Part shown: positions 1 through 11,717 of the stretch, piece after piece
Numbering within the stretch: the first letter of the stretch is position 1
Layout: every line of letters starts with the position of its first letter
Origin: Argentina anserina
Lineage: Eukaryota > Streptophyta > Magnoliopsida > Rosales > Rosaceae
Direction of reading: 5' to 3'
Assembly (NCBI RefSeq): GCF_933775445.1
Contig: NC_065875.1
Location: 5,531,001-5,595,000, forward strand
Length of the DNA: 64,000 nt
Notes under the pieces: model-generated
Told to the model about the DNA's origin: nothing
What the model saw: only the letters and a program-made list of their open reading frames with translations
The model's database searches: none
Translations under genes and position numbers: made by a program

Positions 1-294
1 TTTCATATACGACGTCCGATTAGAACGTGTGATGTGTCCACGAACTCGTATCGACGAGCTCTACAACTTTCGTGAAGGAAGTTTTTACAAACGAGTGACG
101 AAGTAAAAGTCGATTCTCGCGTCACGGAAACGTAACGTTTTTCTAATTAACGTAACGTACAATTTTGATTGTGCTCTTTTTCCCTTCGACCAAACTTTTT
201 ATTTTACCCAATAGGTTTTTTTTTGCTTGACAAGGTTTTTACCGAGGCAACGGTTATGCACCATGACACATTAAGATCGCGATATAAGGGGGAG
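1..294 (+). mobile_element. 3' internal tail of a Copia-like element, non-coding
   Basis: The stretch ends in a purine-rich tract (284-294, ATAAGGGGGAG) directly before an LTR that begins TGTTG. This is the usual polypurine tract to 3' LTR arrangement of Copia elements. No reading frame here resembles pol, so either the internal region is decayed or it is a non-coding tail. The rest of the element lies outside the window. Confidence 0.6.
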
Positions 295-488
295 TGTTGT
301 AGGAGAATTACTCTCCGTAATCTTCCGGTGTATCTTGTCCTAATTAGTATGTGTTAGTATAGTTAAGGAATGATATATAATCCTTGTATCTACATGATAT
401 GCAATGTAATGCATATATAAGGCCTCCTTATTAATGAATAAATATAATACATCTCCCTATTCGATGCGTATTACATTCTTCTGTAACA
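295..488 (+). mobile_element. Copia-type LTR (194 bp)
   Basis: The sequence begins TGTTGTAGGAG and ends TTCTGTAACA, giving TG...CA ends right after a polypurine tract. Its opening resembles the LTRs at 41554-41756 and 50312-50514 (TGTT..AGGAGAATTA). It contains a TATATAA-like promoter motif near 413-420. The matching 5' LTR and the target duplication cannot be seen. Confidence 0.75.
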
Positions 489-1117
489 AAATGATATTTT
501 TCGATGAAAATTAAGGAATTAATTGATTGTTTGAATCTCCCACTTAATTTTCCATCAAAATATATACTAATTTAACTTTCCCTGTAAATTTTCTTTTTTT
601 AATTGTTTCTAAAAATAAATTCTTAGTTTTGCTTATTTAATTTATTTTTAATTTTTTGAATTATTACATGTACCTATTTTGATAATTCAACATACATGCA
701 AAATATTATTTGAATTATTGATTGATAAAGGTGTATATTAAGAGTTTATGAGTGTGTATTTAAAACTTCTCAAAAAAAATATTGGAAAACTAGGAAAGAA
801 AAATATTTAAAATGCATGTTCCAGTCCGCTAAAAGTGAAGACTACTTTTTCTCAAAAAAAAAAGTGATAGCTACCAAGTACAAACATGTGGGGATAGATA
901 TCTACAATCCAATCCAGTCAAAGTCTTAGCTGGATTTGATATCTTATCCAATCTAATCCGTGCTGCCGGACACTGGACACATTTTATGTGTAGGTAGGGG
1001 CCGTAGAGCCGTAGAGAGATGGATATAAATGAGCTTTTTTTCCCATTGTACTGGGAAGAATATATGTCCCGAGAAAATAGCAAAATTATATACATATACC
1101 CATATATAAAGGCAACT
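489..1117. other. AT-rich intergenic DNA
   Basis: No supported gene or element is visible. The only structure is A/T runs. Confidence 0.6.
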
Positions 1118-2935
1118 TAGGCAATAAAAAGACAAACAGAGGGTTGTTAAAAACTTAAAGCTACTACAGTACAAATCTCTCAACCATTTCTCAACTTTCA
1201 CCATCTCATGGCGTGCCCCATGCCCCCATCTAATATACAGCACTTCAAATTTCAAACACAAACTCAGAATTAGATCACGAGAGCGACGAGTCACGAGACC
1301 AATGTTTTTCATGTTTAATTATTTGATCAGGAACACTATATTTAAACACGAAGGACCAGTACTTAGCATATGTCCATATCGATTGAAACTCAGTTTTTTG
1401 TGCTATGTTTAGGTTCATACAATTTAAGTTTCCTTCTCCATCTCATAATCAGTTGCTAGAAACTAAGCCGCCATGACTGATCTTATATAAGCATGAAACA
1501 TTGCTCTGCGACTATTCTATTTAATCCCAGAAAGTGTACGTCAAAAATATTACTTCCAGGTTAGGATTAAAATTTCGCCGAGAACAGAAATATCGAAAAT
1601 CCAAAAATTAGAAATTTCGATAAAAAATAATAATTAAGTAAATTTATGGAAATTTATATAAAAAATAGAAATTTTGAATGAAACTTTGAGAAATGTTTAT
1701 TTAATCAATTATCTACGTACTATATGTCATAATAAATTATTATATAACTATTAGTTTATAGTGAGTTATAGTAATTTTTAGTAAAATAATCGTCGAGCAT
1801 TATATATATGTATATATTCTCACATGAAGTCATCACGTCTTATTTACATATGATACATTAAACATAAAATTACATGAGTGGTATAGAACCATATATGAGG
1901 TACAAAATTGTCACTATCTTCATTATGTCCTTAAGTAAAATCATGATTATATTGTGAAAAATAGTTATTAAATGATATTGTCCCTTTATAATTTTGCATA
2001 TACTGACTTATATGACAACCATATGGGCCGTGGGTGATTAACTATAGGTTATGGTACTAGTAGTTTCCATTCGGATCAAACATTTCTCGACTTTGACCAT
2101 AATCCTAATTTTGTGAAGATTGTGCATCATATTGTGTCCATATATTTTTACTTGATTGCATCTCATTAGAGAATAAATATGGTGGATAAGACATGTTGAA
2201 TTTCCCCCATAAGAGTAAGCTTCATCATTGCTTCCACATAGACCAAAATGGTTCGATTTCTCTCAACAACTAGTTGTTTAATTTTAATTTTAGGTGAACG
2301 TTGAGACATGAAATGTAATATAATCAAAAGAGCCATATATAACAATAAGTTGGTGTAGTAGAGTTGATTATAACTTTGACTTACAAAATGATGGATCGGA
2401 AGTTCGATTATCTTAATTAGTGATTTTTTATTTTATTTGAAGTTAGCTTGACACGTTGCGATATTATGAAAATATCAAAAAATTTCAAAAAATTTCAACG
2501 AAAAATTATTAGTATGTAACAGATATATCTATATATTGAAAAATAAAAAATTTCGTAAAAATGTAGAGAAAATTATAGATATTTTAATCGTTTCTTCCAT
2601 ATTTGAAGGAGCTAGTTCTGAATCTAAGTTCATAGGAATTAGGAAACTGAAAACTAGTGCACGGAGTCTCTGTGTACGTACTGCTCTGTAATAGTGTAAT
2701 TACAAGAAAGGAGTTTGTTTGATTTTGGGGAAGAAAAACTGTAAGACTTGGGGTGCAGAGTGTTGCAATTGCTACTTTGTGAGTAGTCAAGTCATTACCG
2801 CGTGAAGCAATTACTGCGTGACGCTGACATGGCTGCGGCCTGCGGGGGAGTTGATGAGGTGAGAGAGAAACCATTTGGTGGCGACATAATAGGCAAAGCA
2901 ATAGTGAGTGAGCGTGGGTTTTTATTTTTATTTTT
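1118..2935. repeat. Block A1, outer part of a segmental duplication
   Basis: 1118-1556 and about 2600-2935 match 32507-32925 and about 32945-33222 in order and orientation. About 1.03 kb in between (1557-2590) exists only in this copy. The ORFs here have no recognisable family and are interrupted by small differences in the other copy, so they are treated as non-coding. The same duplication includes the bHLH gene downstream. Confidence 0.8.
1557..2590. mobile_element. Insertion relative to block B, probable unclassified element
   Basis: The duplicated sequence breaks off after ATTACTTCCAGG at about 1556 and resumes near 2600. The inserted DNA is very AT-rich. Near both ends it has loosely inverted runs of the AAATTTCG/AAATTTC type. 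No clear terminal repeat or target duplication was found, so it could also be DNA lost from block B. Confidence 0.35.
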
Positions 2936-3874
2936 TAAAAAGGAGTGAGGGTCATCTCTTTATAAAAGCTAAAAAGTTATATATGTTGCCAAATTTTTAT
3001 CTTAATTAAGATTTACGATACGTGTGATATGTCTTATTTCTAATTGTATGTTTAAAAAGATAGTGATTTTACGAGTAAACTTGTAAGTTGTGATTTATGA
3101 TTGATGATATGTGTGAAAAATTAGAGAGCCGATTTTCTTTCTTGGAGTATGTTATCTAATATTAAAGAGGGCAAGAGAGAGAGAGAGAGGTGCGGAGATG
3201 ATATAAAATGTGATGAGATATCATATTTATTGGTTATTTTATGAAAATAGCATAATTGAGTAGGAATATTATGGTCATAAAATTTCGTAATTAATAGAGG
3301 AAAAACAGCCCGTAAGATCAATACAATGGTCTACGGTATTTGAAATTTAGTTCCTAAGATAGTAGACACAAAACAAAGAAACACAAACAGTTTTTAATTC
3401 CTCAAATCAGTATATCAAATATGGCCTTAATGTTTCTTTCTGTTTTTTTTGTTTGATACATTTGTTTCTTTCTGTTGTCTCACCACGGAACCCTTAAACC
3501 TAACATCAATATTGTATCTTCAATTCTTCATCATATGTATACATTAACCACAAACAAACTCAACACCACGCTTCGCCTGCAATTGTATCAGATAAGTTTC
3601 GGAGAGTGTATAAAATTGTGAAGTTCTAGAGTTACTTCACCTACATCACTTCGATTGTTGATATCAAATTCAACTTAAGCTAGAGTACCTTCGATCAAAA
3701 AAAAAAAAAAACTTAAGATAGAGTACCGGTCCAACCCGGTTGTCGGTATAGCAATTAGTTTTAGACCATCATAAGTCTTCACCTTCTAGCTAGCTATTTC
3801 CACTTCCACCCAAGTTAAGTTTATCCTCGAGCAAATTCACTCATTTTGCCATTTTGGCATTATGGGTTACTTCA
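2936..3874. other. Intergenic DNA with short GA repeat
   Basis: AT-rich DNA with a (GA)n run at about 3174-3189 and a poly-A run at about 3697-3710. No supported gene is present. It has no counterpart in block B. Confidence 0.5.
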
Positions 3875-3882
3875 CTTGCTCT

Positions 3883-6800
3883 TAGGGGTGGACACGGGTC
3901 CATTCGGTTCGATTTTGGACAAAACCCATAACCCAACCCAAAATTTAAATTCGGTTCGGTTCGGTTCGGTTTTTCTATTTTAGAGACTGTAACCCACAAC
4001 CCAACCCAACCCGTACGGTTCGGTTCGGTTCGGTTTTTTTTTTGTTTTACCCGTATGTAAAATACGTAATATTATATATATATATATATATTAATTCATC
4101 CAATTCAGACCTCATTTGACCGTCAGAATTTTTGGTAAATTGAAAACCACTATTATGCCCTAAGGGAGGATCCATTACAAAGATGCGAACGCCGAAAGCC
4201 GTTTGCATATTTGAAGTCAACTAATTTTGTTACCTATCGTGTGCGGTCGCACTGAAAAAATATATTTGGCAAAACCCCGGTCAATGAGGTTTTATTATGT
4301 GAAAACGCCTCTTTTTTTGTTGACCGTAAGTCCGAACGGTCAAATCATGTCCAAAACGGACGAAATTTTTACGGGGTCCCTAAATATATATATAGATCAC
4401 ATCTGCTGGTGTCGATCGACCATATTTCGAATTAGAGTTGACGATCACCTAAGTGTCAACTAATGTATCATAACCTGTATATTAGGTTTAAAATAAAACT
4501 ATCGCATTATGAAACGACTATATGAAGAAAACTTCTAGGGGTCGATCGACACCAGCTGATGTGATCGGTATATATATTTAGTGACCCTATAAAAATTTCA
4601 TCCAATTCAGACCTCATTTGACCGTTGGAATTTTCGGTAAATTGAAAACACCACTATTATGCCCTAAGGGATGATTCATTACAAAGATGCGAACGCCGTA
4701 AGCCATTTGCATATCTGAAGTCATCTAATTTTTGTTACCTATCGTGTATGGTCGCACTGAAGAAATCTATTTGGCAAAACCCCAGTCAATGAGGATTTAT
4801 TATGTGAAAACGCCTCTTTTTTTGTTGACCGTAGGTATGAACGGTCAAACCATGTCCAAAACGGATGAAATTTTTACGGGGTCCCTAAATATATATACCG
4901 ATCACATCTTCTGGTGTCGATCGACCATATTTCGAATTAGAGTTGACGATCACCTAAGTGTCAACTAATGTATCATAACCTTTATATTAGGTTTAAAATA
5001 AAACTATCGCATTATGAAGCGACTATATGAAGAAAACTTATAGGGATCGATCGACACCAGCTAATGTGATCGGTATATATATTTAGTGACCCTATAAAAA
5101 TTTCATCAAGTTCAGACCTCCTTTCACCGTCGGAATTTTCGGTAAATCGAAAACACCACTATTATGCCCTAAGGGAGGACCTATTACAAATATGAGAACG
5201 CCGAAAGCCGTTTGCATATTTGAAATCAACTAATTTTTGTTACCTATCGTGCGCGGTCGCACTGAAGAAATCTATTTGGCAAAATCCCGGTCAATGAGGT
5301 TTTATTATGTGAAAACGCCTCTTTTTTGGTTGACCGTAGGTCCGAACGGTCAAACCATGTCCAAAACGGACGAAAATTTTACGGGGTCCCTAAATATATA
5401 TACCGATCACATCTGCTGGTGTCGATCGACCATATTTCGAATTAGAGTTGACGCTCACCTAAGTGTCAACTAATGTATCCTAACCTTTTATATTTGGTTT
5501 AAAATAAAACTATCGCATTATGAAGCGACGATATGAAGAAAACTTCTAGGGGTCGATCGACACCAGCTAATGTGATCGGTATATATATTTAGTGACCCTA
5601 TAAAAATTTCATCCAATTCAGACCTCATTTGACCGTTGGAATTTTCGGTAAATTGAAAACACCACTATTATGCCCTAAGGGATGATTCATTACAAAGATG
5701 CGAACGCCGTAAGCCATTTGCATATCTGAAGTCATCTAATTTTTGTTACCTATCGTGTATGGTCGCACTGAAGAAATCTATTTGGCAAAACCTCAGTCAA
5801 TGAGGTTTTATTATGTGAAAACGCCTCTTTTTTTGTTGACCGTGGGTATGAACGGTCAAACCATGTCCAAAACGGATGAAATTGTTACGGGGTCCCTAAA
5901 TATATATACCGATCACATCTGCTGGTGTCGATCGACCATATTTCGAATTAGAGTTGACGATCACCTAAGTGTCAACTAATGTATCATAACCTTTATATTA
6001 GGTTTAAAATAAAACTATCGCATTATGAAGCGACTATATGAAGAAAACTTATAGGGATCGATCGACACCAGCTAATGTGATCGGTATATATATTTAGTGA
6101 CCCTATAAAAATTTCATCAAGTTCAGACCTCATTTGACCGTCGGAATTTTCGGTAAATCGAAAACACCACTATTATCCCCTAAGAGAGGACCTATTACAA
6201 ATATGAGAACGCCGAAAGCCGTTTGCATATTTGAAATCAACTAATTTTTGTTACCTATCGTGCGCGGTCGCACTGAAGAAATCTATTTGGCAAAATCCCG
6301 GTCAATGAGGTTTTATTATGTGAAAACGCCTCTTTTTTGGTTGACCGTAGGTCCGAACGGTCAAACCATGTCCAAAACGGACGAAAATTTTACGGGGTCC
6401 CTAAATATATATACCGATCACATCTGCTGGTGTCGATCGACCATATTTCGAATTAGAGTTGACGCTCACCTAAGTGTCAACTAATGTATCATAACCTTTT
6501 ATATTTGGTTTAAAATAAAACTATCGCATTATGAAGCGACTATATGAAAAAAATTTATAGGGATCGATCGACACCAGCTGATGTGATCGGTATATATATT
6601 TAGTGACCCTATAAAAATTTCATCCAATTCAGACCTCATTTGACCGTTGGAATTTTCGGTAAATTGAAAACACCACTATTATGCCCTAAGGGAGGACATA
6701 TTACAAATATGCGAACGCCGAAAGCTGTTTGCATATCTGAAATCACCTAATTTTTGTTACCTATCGTGCGCGGTCGCACAAAAGAAATATATTTGACAAA

Positions 6801-7384
6801 ACTCCGGTCAATGGGGTTTCAATATGTCAAAACGCATCTTTTTTAGTTAACCGTAGGTACGAACGGTCAAACCATGTCCAAAATGTATGAAATTTTTACG
6901 TGGTCCCTAGATATATATAACGATCACATCTGCTGGTGTCGATCGACCATATTTCGAATTAGAGTTGGCGATTGCCTAAGTGTCAACTAATATATCATAA
7001 CTTTTATATTAGGTTTAAAATAAAACTATCACATTATGAAGCGACTATATGAAGGAAGCAAGACGGCTAAATAATACGCCTCTTATACATTAGGTCAATT
7101 AAGTTAGAAATTAGGTGCGGCTATGAGGCCGACTACACTATTTTTTTATTTAAAAAATAATAATAATGTAAAATTATAAATATGACAAAATGATGTCGTT
7201 TTGTAACGTTGACCATTGACTTCGGGTTTTTCGGGTCGGTTCGGTTTCTAAGGGACTGAACCCAAAACCCAACCCAAACAGATTCGGTTCGGTTCGATTT
7301 TTTTATTTTCGGTTTGATTTTTTCAAATTCGATTTGAATTCGGGTCCGATTTTTTCAGTTTTCGGGTCAGTTTGTCCACCCCTA
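3883..7384. mobile_element. hAT-like non-autonomous element loaded with tandem repeats
   Basis: The ends are a perfect 12-bp terminal inverted repeat, TAGGGGTGGACA at 3883 and its complement ending at 7384. An 8-bp target duplication CTTGCTCT flanks both sides (3875-3882 and 7385-7392), which is diagnostic of hAT elements. Subterminal DNA is rich in CGGTTCGG/AACCCAACCC motifs on both sides. No transposase is encoded. About 85% of the 3.5 kb is a tandem array, which is unusual for this class. The element lies about 440 bp upstream of the bHLH start codon. Confidence 0.88.
4095..7056. repeat. Six tandem ~505-bp units
   Basis: The phrase TTCATC(C/A)A recurs at 4095, 4597, 5102, 5608, 6113 and 6619, giving a spacing of 502-506 bp. 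The sixth unit is cut short near 7056. Units 2 and 4 resemble each other, as do units 3 and 5, whose best frame is identical for 78 codons. This points to amplification of a ~1,011-bp dimer. Each unit holds a ~48-bp inverted repeat (first unit: 4372-4420 against 4538-4587). The 78-codon frames start at TTG and match no known family, so they are not called as genes. Confidence 0.93.
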
Positions 7385-7672
7385 CTTGCTCTAGCTTTGA
7401 TCTTTGAACTTTGAAGTCTGAAATCAAATATCCTATGTTGTGGAAGCGTACATCACCAATACTGTAAAAGCACGCGCCTTCTGCAGAGACTGACGGAGAG
7501 GTCTGAACTCTGAAGTACCAATAAGTTAGTCTTTCTCAAATAGTAGTAAATTTGACCTAACGTAACGCGGCCTTGTAGGTAGACCACATTTTTCATTTCC
7601 TTTCAGTTCCAACGGCTCAGATCGTACCAGAAGGTAGGTATCATGACTATCATCATTACCTTCTCTTATCCC

Positions 7673-7678
7673 CACGTG
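7673..7678. promoter_or_regulatory. G-box CACGTG upstream of the bHLH gene
   Basis: A perfect palindromic G-box sits about 150 bp before the ATG and about 35 bp before the TATA-like motif. G-boxes are targets of bHLH and bZIP factors, so feedback by this or a related bHLH protein is possible. That regulation is inferred, not shown. Confidence 0.55.
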
Positions 7679-7707
7679 GAAAATTAAGTCTCCCACAGAC
7701 CCAGCCA

Positions 7708-7716
7708 CTTATAAAC
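7708..7716 (+). promoter_or_regulatory. TATA-like motif of the bHLH gene
   Basis: CTTATAAAC lies about 115 bp before the start codon at 7826. This is a normal distance for a plant core promoter with a short 5' leader. Confidence 0.5.
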
Positions 7717-7825
7717 CCCCCCGAACTGGAACATATCATCCCCAGAAACTTGGAAATCCCTTGCTTTCATCCAACACTATCTTCAAGCTCTATTTCCTTC
7801 TTCGTCTCTCTTTCTCTTCATCACC

Positions 7826-10800
7826 ATGGACAACATTGGTGATGAGTACAGGCATTACTGGGAAACCAACATGTTCCTCCAAACCGAAGAGCTCGACAGG
7901 TATCCCACAAAACCTAGAAAAAGAAAGATCATTAAACAAGAATCATGCATCGTTTTTGTTTTTCCCGGAAAGGGTTTCGTTTCCTGACACCAATTTTTCT
8001 GGTCATGGCAGTTGGGGATTGGGGGAGGAGGCGTTTTCCGGGTACTATGATTCCAGCTCCCCTGATGGAGCAGCTTCGTCGATGGCCTCCAAGAACATTG
8101 TTTCAGAGAGGAACAGGAGGAAGAAGCTCAATGAGAGGCTATTTGCTCTTAGGGCAGTGGTACCCAACATTAGCAAGGTGATCTAAATTATCTAATTAAT
8201 TAAGTAAACCATGTGTTTACTTAGTTTAATGGTTGCTGGTGATTATTTTGTATATACTAACAAAAGGGTGGTTAGTGCTAATAAATCTACACCGCTCGTT
8301 TTAATTGTTTAAGGAAAAGATGGAGTGTTTGATGATGTTTAGGGGTTTGCTTCTTTGTTTTCTTAATTGATTTGGCCATGGTTTGTTGTGTCTGGACAGA
8401 TGGATAAGGCTTCTATAATCAAAGACGCCATTGACTACATCCAAGAGCTTCATGATCAAGAAAGAAGAATTCAAGCGGAGATCATGGATTTGGAATCTCG
8501 AAAATCAAAGAAAAGTGTCATGTGTAGTTCTGATTTCGAACAAGAGCTTCCGGTCTTGTTGAGATCAAAGAAGAAGAAAATCGAGCAGCTGTATGACTCT
8601 GGAGGATCAAGAACTTCCTCCATTGAAGTCCTTGAAGTAAGTCAATCAACCCATCTCAGTCTTCAATGATTAATTTTGACGGTGTAATAATAGGTGATAA
8701 TACACCTATATGTTGAAAAAAAATAACCTATCATTCATCGTTAAATAATGAATATGGGGCCTATTTGGTGCTTACACTCCTTACAGCTTAGGGTTACGTA
8801 CATGGCGGATAAGACAGTGGTGGTGAGCCTGACATGTAGTAAGAAAACAGACACAATGGTGAAACTGTGCGAGGTCTTTGAATCTTTGAAGCTCAAAATC
8901 ATTACAGCGAATATCACTGCCTTTGCTGGGAGGGTACTGAAGACTGTCTTCATTGAGGTAACTTTTGCTTATAGTTTGTTTTTAGTGGCCAATTGGATTA
9001 TAGGAGTATAGGAGCAAGGGTTTTTTATCCTTAAATGAAATGTTGGGTTCCTGGGTAGCACCCGAAAACGTGCAGAAATGACTGATTTCACCTATATAGG
9101 CAGCAAGCCAAACTTGCGTATTTGAAACATGTTACATGTGATTGCTTTGATCCAACATGTTACATGTGATTTCACCTATATAGGTGCCCCATGCCATGGT
9201 CTTTGTTCTTGTTTGTGAATTGTGATAGTGATTGAGATGAGGTTATATACCTGTGTAAATTAAAAAGAAAAGTAATTCGTAGGGGTTTGAGTTTTGGTTT
9301 AGGCTACCACTCCTAGGTTTTGATAGCCTTTAATTTCAAGTCAATGACTGGGTAGTGATAAAATGCGTCACCAAATATTTATCAGGTTAAAATATAGGTT
9401 TTGGCACAATCAAATTGGATTATATCTATTTGTAGACAAATAATTTGTTCGGTTGACAGAAAAATCTTAATCATACTTTTTCCTCGTTGCATGAGTGATT
9501 CTTAATAGAGAAATCCGCGAAGATATAAAAGACATCAGGGTACGTAACAGTGGCTGACCTACGTGTAGTGGTGGGTGGACTACCTCAATATAGATGTTTG
9601 AGTTGTTAGTAGGCTTGGTTAACTGACATGAGTTGCATTTGAGCCACCCAAGTTGGATTCTAATTTGCAGCAATTTTGTTTTTCTCTTTTTCCTACTTCT
9701 TTTTTGGTGGATTTCTTATTATAAATATCATTTTTCTTACGTTCTCTCAATACAAACCCAATTTAGTTCGATTCCAATTTACAACAACTTCATTTTTCTC
9801 TCTTTCCTACTTCTTTTTGAGTGGATTTCTTATTATAAATATCATTTTTCTTACATCCTCTCAATACAAACCCATTAGGAGTAAATGACTCGAGGAGTGT
9901 ACGATTTTAGATCTTTTTATTCTATTTGATATTATACTTGTCTAATTTTTTTGATCACTTTAATTGGAAGAAAAATTTCAAGTTCACTATAACTCTAAAT
10001 CCTGGGTCCGCTACTGGTACGTAATATAATGAAGGGTAGAGAAATCAGTAAAGAAAAAGTGGGGCTATTCACACAATTTTTTTTATTTTTTTTATAGATG
10101 AGCCAACGAAGAAATCTATTTCATTACAAAATAAAGCTTGGAGTACTCAAATTGATTAATAAAAGATAGGGTCCACGAAGTCTTTTTTGATTTAAAAGAC
10201 ACACCATATGCAGGTTAACATTATATAACCTGTCTAAAACAGTAATAGAGGAGATCAAATTAGAAAGAGTTTAGGGTCCACTAGCACAATATAGAACACT
10301 TAAAAAAGTGTCATTATCTCCATTATGTGATACAACAATATCTAGGGCAATCAAAATTGGTGCAATCCAGAGTGTCCGAATAAAACCAATCGATGAACAA
10401 AAGTGAGAGATAGAAAAAAAAAACGACCCCATTTTGATTTCCACCTTAACATGTCTTTCCTTTTCTCTCCGAAAGAATTAGTATCTAACACTTGCTGCTA
10501 CGGCTCAGGCTCTCATCTCAGCCTTTCAATCGTGTTCACTTTATACATTGCTTCTTCTCCTTGTTATGCTCTTTCTGCATTATTCTCAATCGATTTCGTC
10601 CACCCTTCTTAGATTGTTAGATAGTTATTCGCGCTAGCAAGTTTAATATCTTGCCCCGACGTCATAGATATTTGTTCTTCATGATGTTGATGTTGATGAA
10701 ACTGTAAAACTGTGATTGATGTCACCCCCACCACAGACGTACGCTCTGGAACGAAATTGGACTGTACTGTGAGATTTTTTTTGGGATGAGATTTTTTTTG

Positions 10801-11717
10801 GGTCAGTGCTTTCACAAGAAGTGAAGAAACACATTTCCCATATGCTTAAAAGCTTATTTCGATGAACATCCTAGGCTCCTAGCCACAAAACAAAACTTGG
10901 GTAGTTGTTAGGAACAAAATATCAAAATCACGGTCACCTTTTCTGGTGAATGCATGTTCGGTTTTTCGTTTTCCTCACTTTGTTTCGTCTTTTGTTAGTC
11001 TTCTGGCCAGCGAGAAACATTACTCACACAATTTTCACGTTCTCAAATTTGTTCTCTTCACTCGTGGTTTTTTTTTTGGTCAATTTCACTCGTGGTTTCA
11101 AATATCTCATTCTTCCTTGTTTTCATTCGTATGTACAACTTCTTAAAATGGCTAGATTGCCAAAAATATTGAATTTGCTAGGTGACAAGTATAATCAAAC
11201 ACGCTCTGCCAATTATAGGATTTAGCGCTTTGCATATACAGCATGGTTAAATTTTTTTTTTTGTGTGTGATTTTGACAAACCATGCCAGATTGCCAGAAC
11301 CCTTACGGCTCTAATCGATCAGCCCATCAGAATCAAATAATAGTTTATGCAAGATAAAATATTGGATAAGATACTTCCATATATATTAACGAACATTTTT
11401 TTAAGTGACTAGCTAAGATGTAATCATGTAAAGACAAGATCAGTATAATTACAGGAGCATGATCATCAGATAATCTGAACAGTATTTGAGGTAATTGCTT
11501 TCAATTATTGATTTGGAAACGATATATCGATAAGAAAATAAGGGTTTAAGTTGTGGCTGTTCGTTAAGGTTAATTCATATATGGTCCAATATATAACATC
11601 ACTTTTGGTTTTGGATGTACTTTGCAGGCAGACGAAGAAGACAAGGATCATTTGAAGGTTAAAATTGAAACAGCTATTGCAGCTCTGAATGGTCCGCAAA
11701 GCCCCATGAGCATATAA
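7826..11717 (+). CDS. bHLH35-like: bHLH35-like transcription factor, 5 exons, 245 aa
   Basis: Exons are 7826-7899, 8012-8177, 8400-8636, 8787-8957 and 11628-11717. All borders are GT-AG, the joined length is 738 nt, and the stop is TAA. The order of parts matches Arabidopsis bHLH35/bHLH27: a short acidic N-terminus ending in YDSSSPDGAASS, a basic region (ERNRRKKLN, about residues 57-65), helix-loop-helix to about residue 100 (VVPNISKMDKASIIKDAI), then a C-terminal ACT-like fold (about 160-245, with VKLCEVFESLKLKI). The conserved E and R of the basic region indicate E-box/G-box DNA binding as a nuclear dimer. The fourth intron is 2.67 kb, far longer than the others, and contains a hAT-like MITE. 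The ATG is the first one after the TATA-like motif and matches the family N-terminus. A truncated second copy lies at 34739-35115. Confidence 0.92.
9548..10016. mobile_element. hAT-like MITE (469 bp) in bHLH intron 4
   Basis: The ends are CAGTGGCTGACC and the inverse of GGTCCGCTACTG. An 8-bp target duplication GTACGTAA flanks both sides (9540-9547, 10017-10024). Block B carries the uninterrupted site (GCGTACGTAATATAATG near 40150), which is a clean empty-site proof. Inside is a tandem duplication with a 114-bp spacing (about 9660-9880). Confidence 0.88.
9660..9880. repeat. 114-bp tandem duplication inside the MITE
   Basis: The phrase ATTTCTTATTATAAATATCA occurs at 9711 and again at 9825, within two diverged copies of a pyrimidine-rich segment. 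The resulting ORFs are low-complexity and not believable genes. Confidence 0.8.

Larger units (their letters stand above)
8958..11627 (+). other. Long fourth intron of the bHLH gene, source of paralogous blocks B and C
   Basis: About 8958-9540 and 10017-11350 reappear at 39583-40155 and 40155-41545 (block B). About 10545-11350 reappears a third time at 46255-47107 (block C). Block B lacks the MITE at 9548-10016. No gene of its own is visible; the small ORFs are AT-rich and drift between copies. Confidence 0.8.

Noticed and set aside
953..1312. 119-aa minus-strand ORF
   Set aside because: It is part of block A1, and the block B copy does not keep the frame. There is no domain and it starts with hydrophobic low-complexity text.
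2584..2901. 105-aa minus-strand ORF in block A1
   Set aside because: The homologous block B sequence has indels that break it, and no family was recognised.
4227..6484. Five 78-codon ORFs at ~505-bp spacing, possible repeated small-protein gene
   Set aside because: They start at TTG rather than ATG, sit in a tandem array inside a transposon, and overlap an inverted repeat. Their openness follows from recent amplification, not selection.
4095..7056. CRISPR-like regularly spaced repeats
   Set aside because: The units are ~505 bp, contiguous and have no unique spacers, and the genome is a plant.
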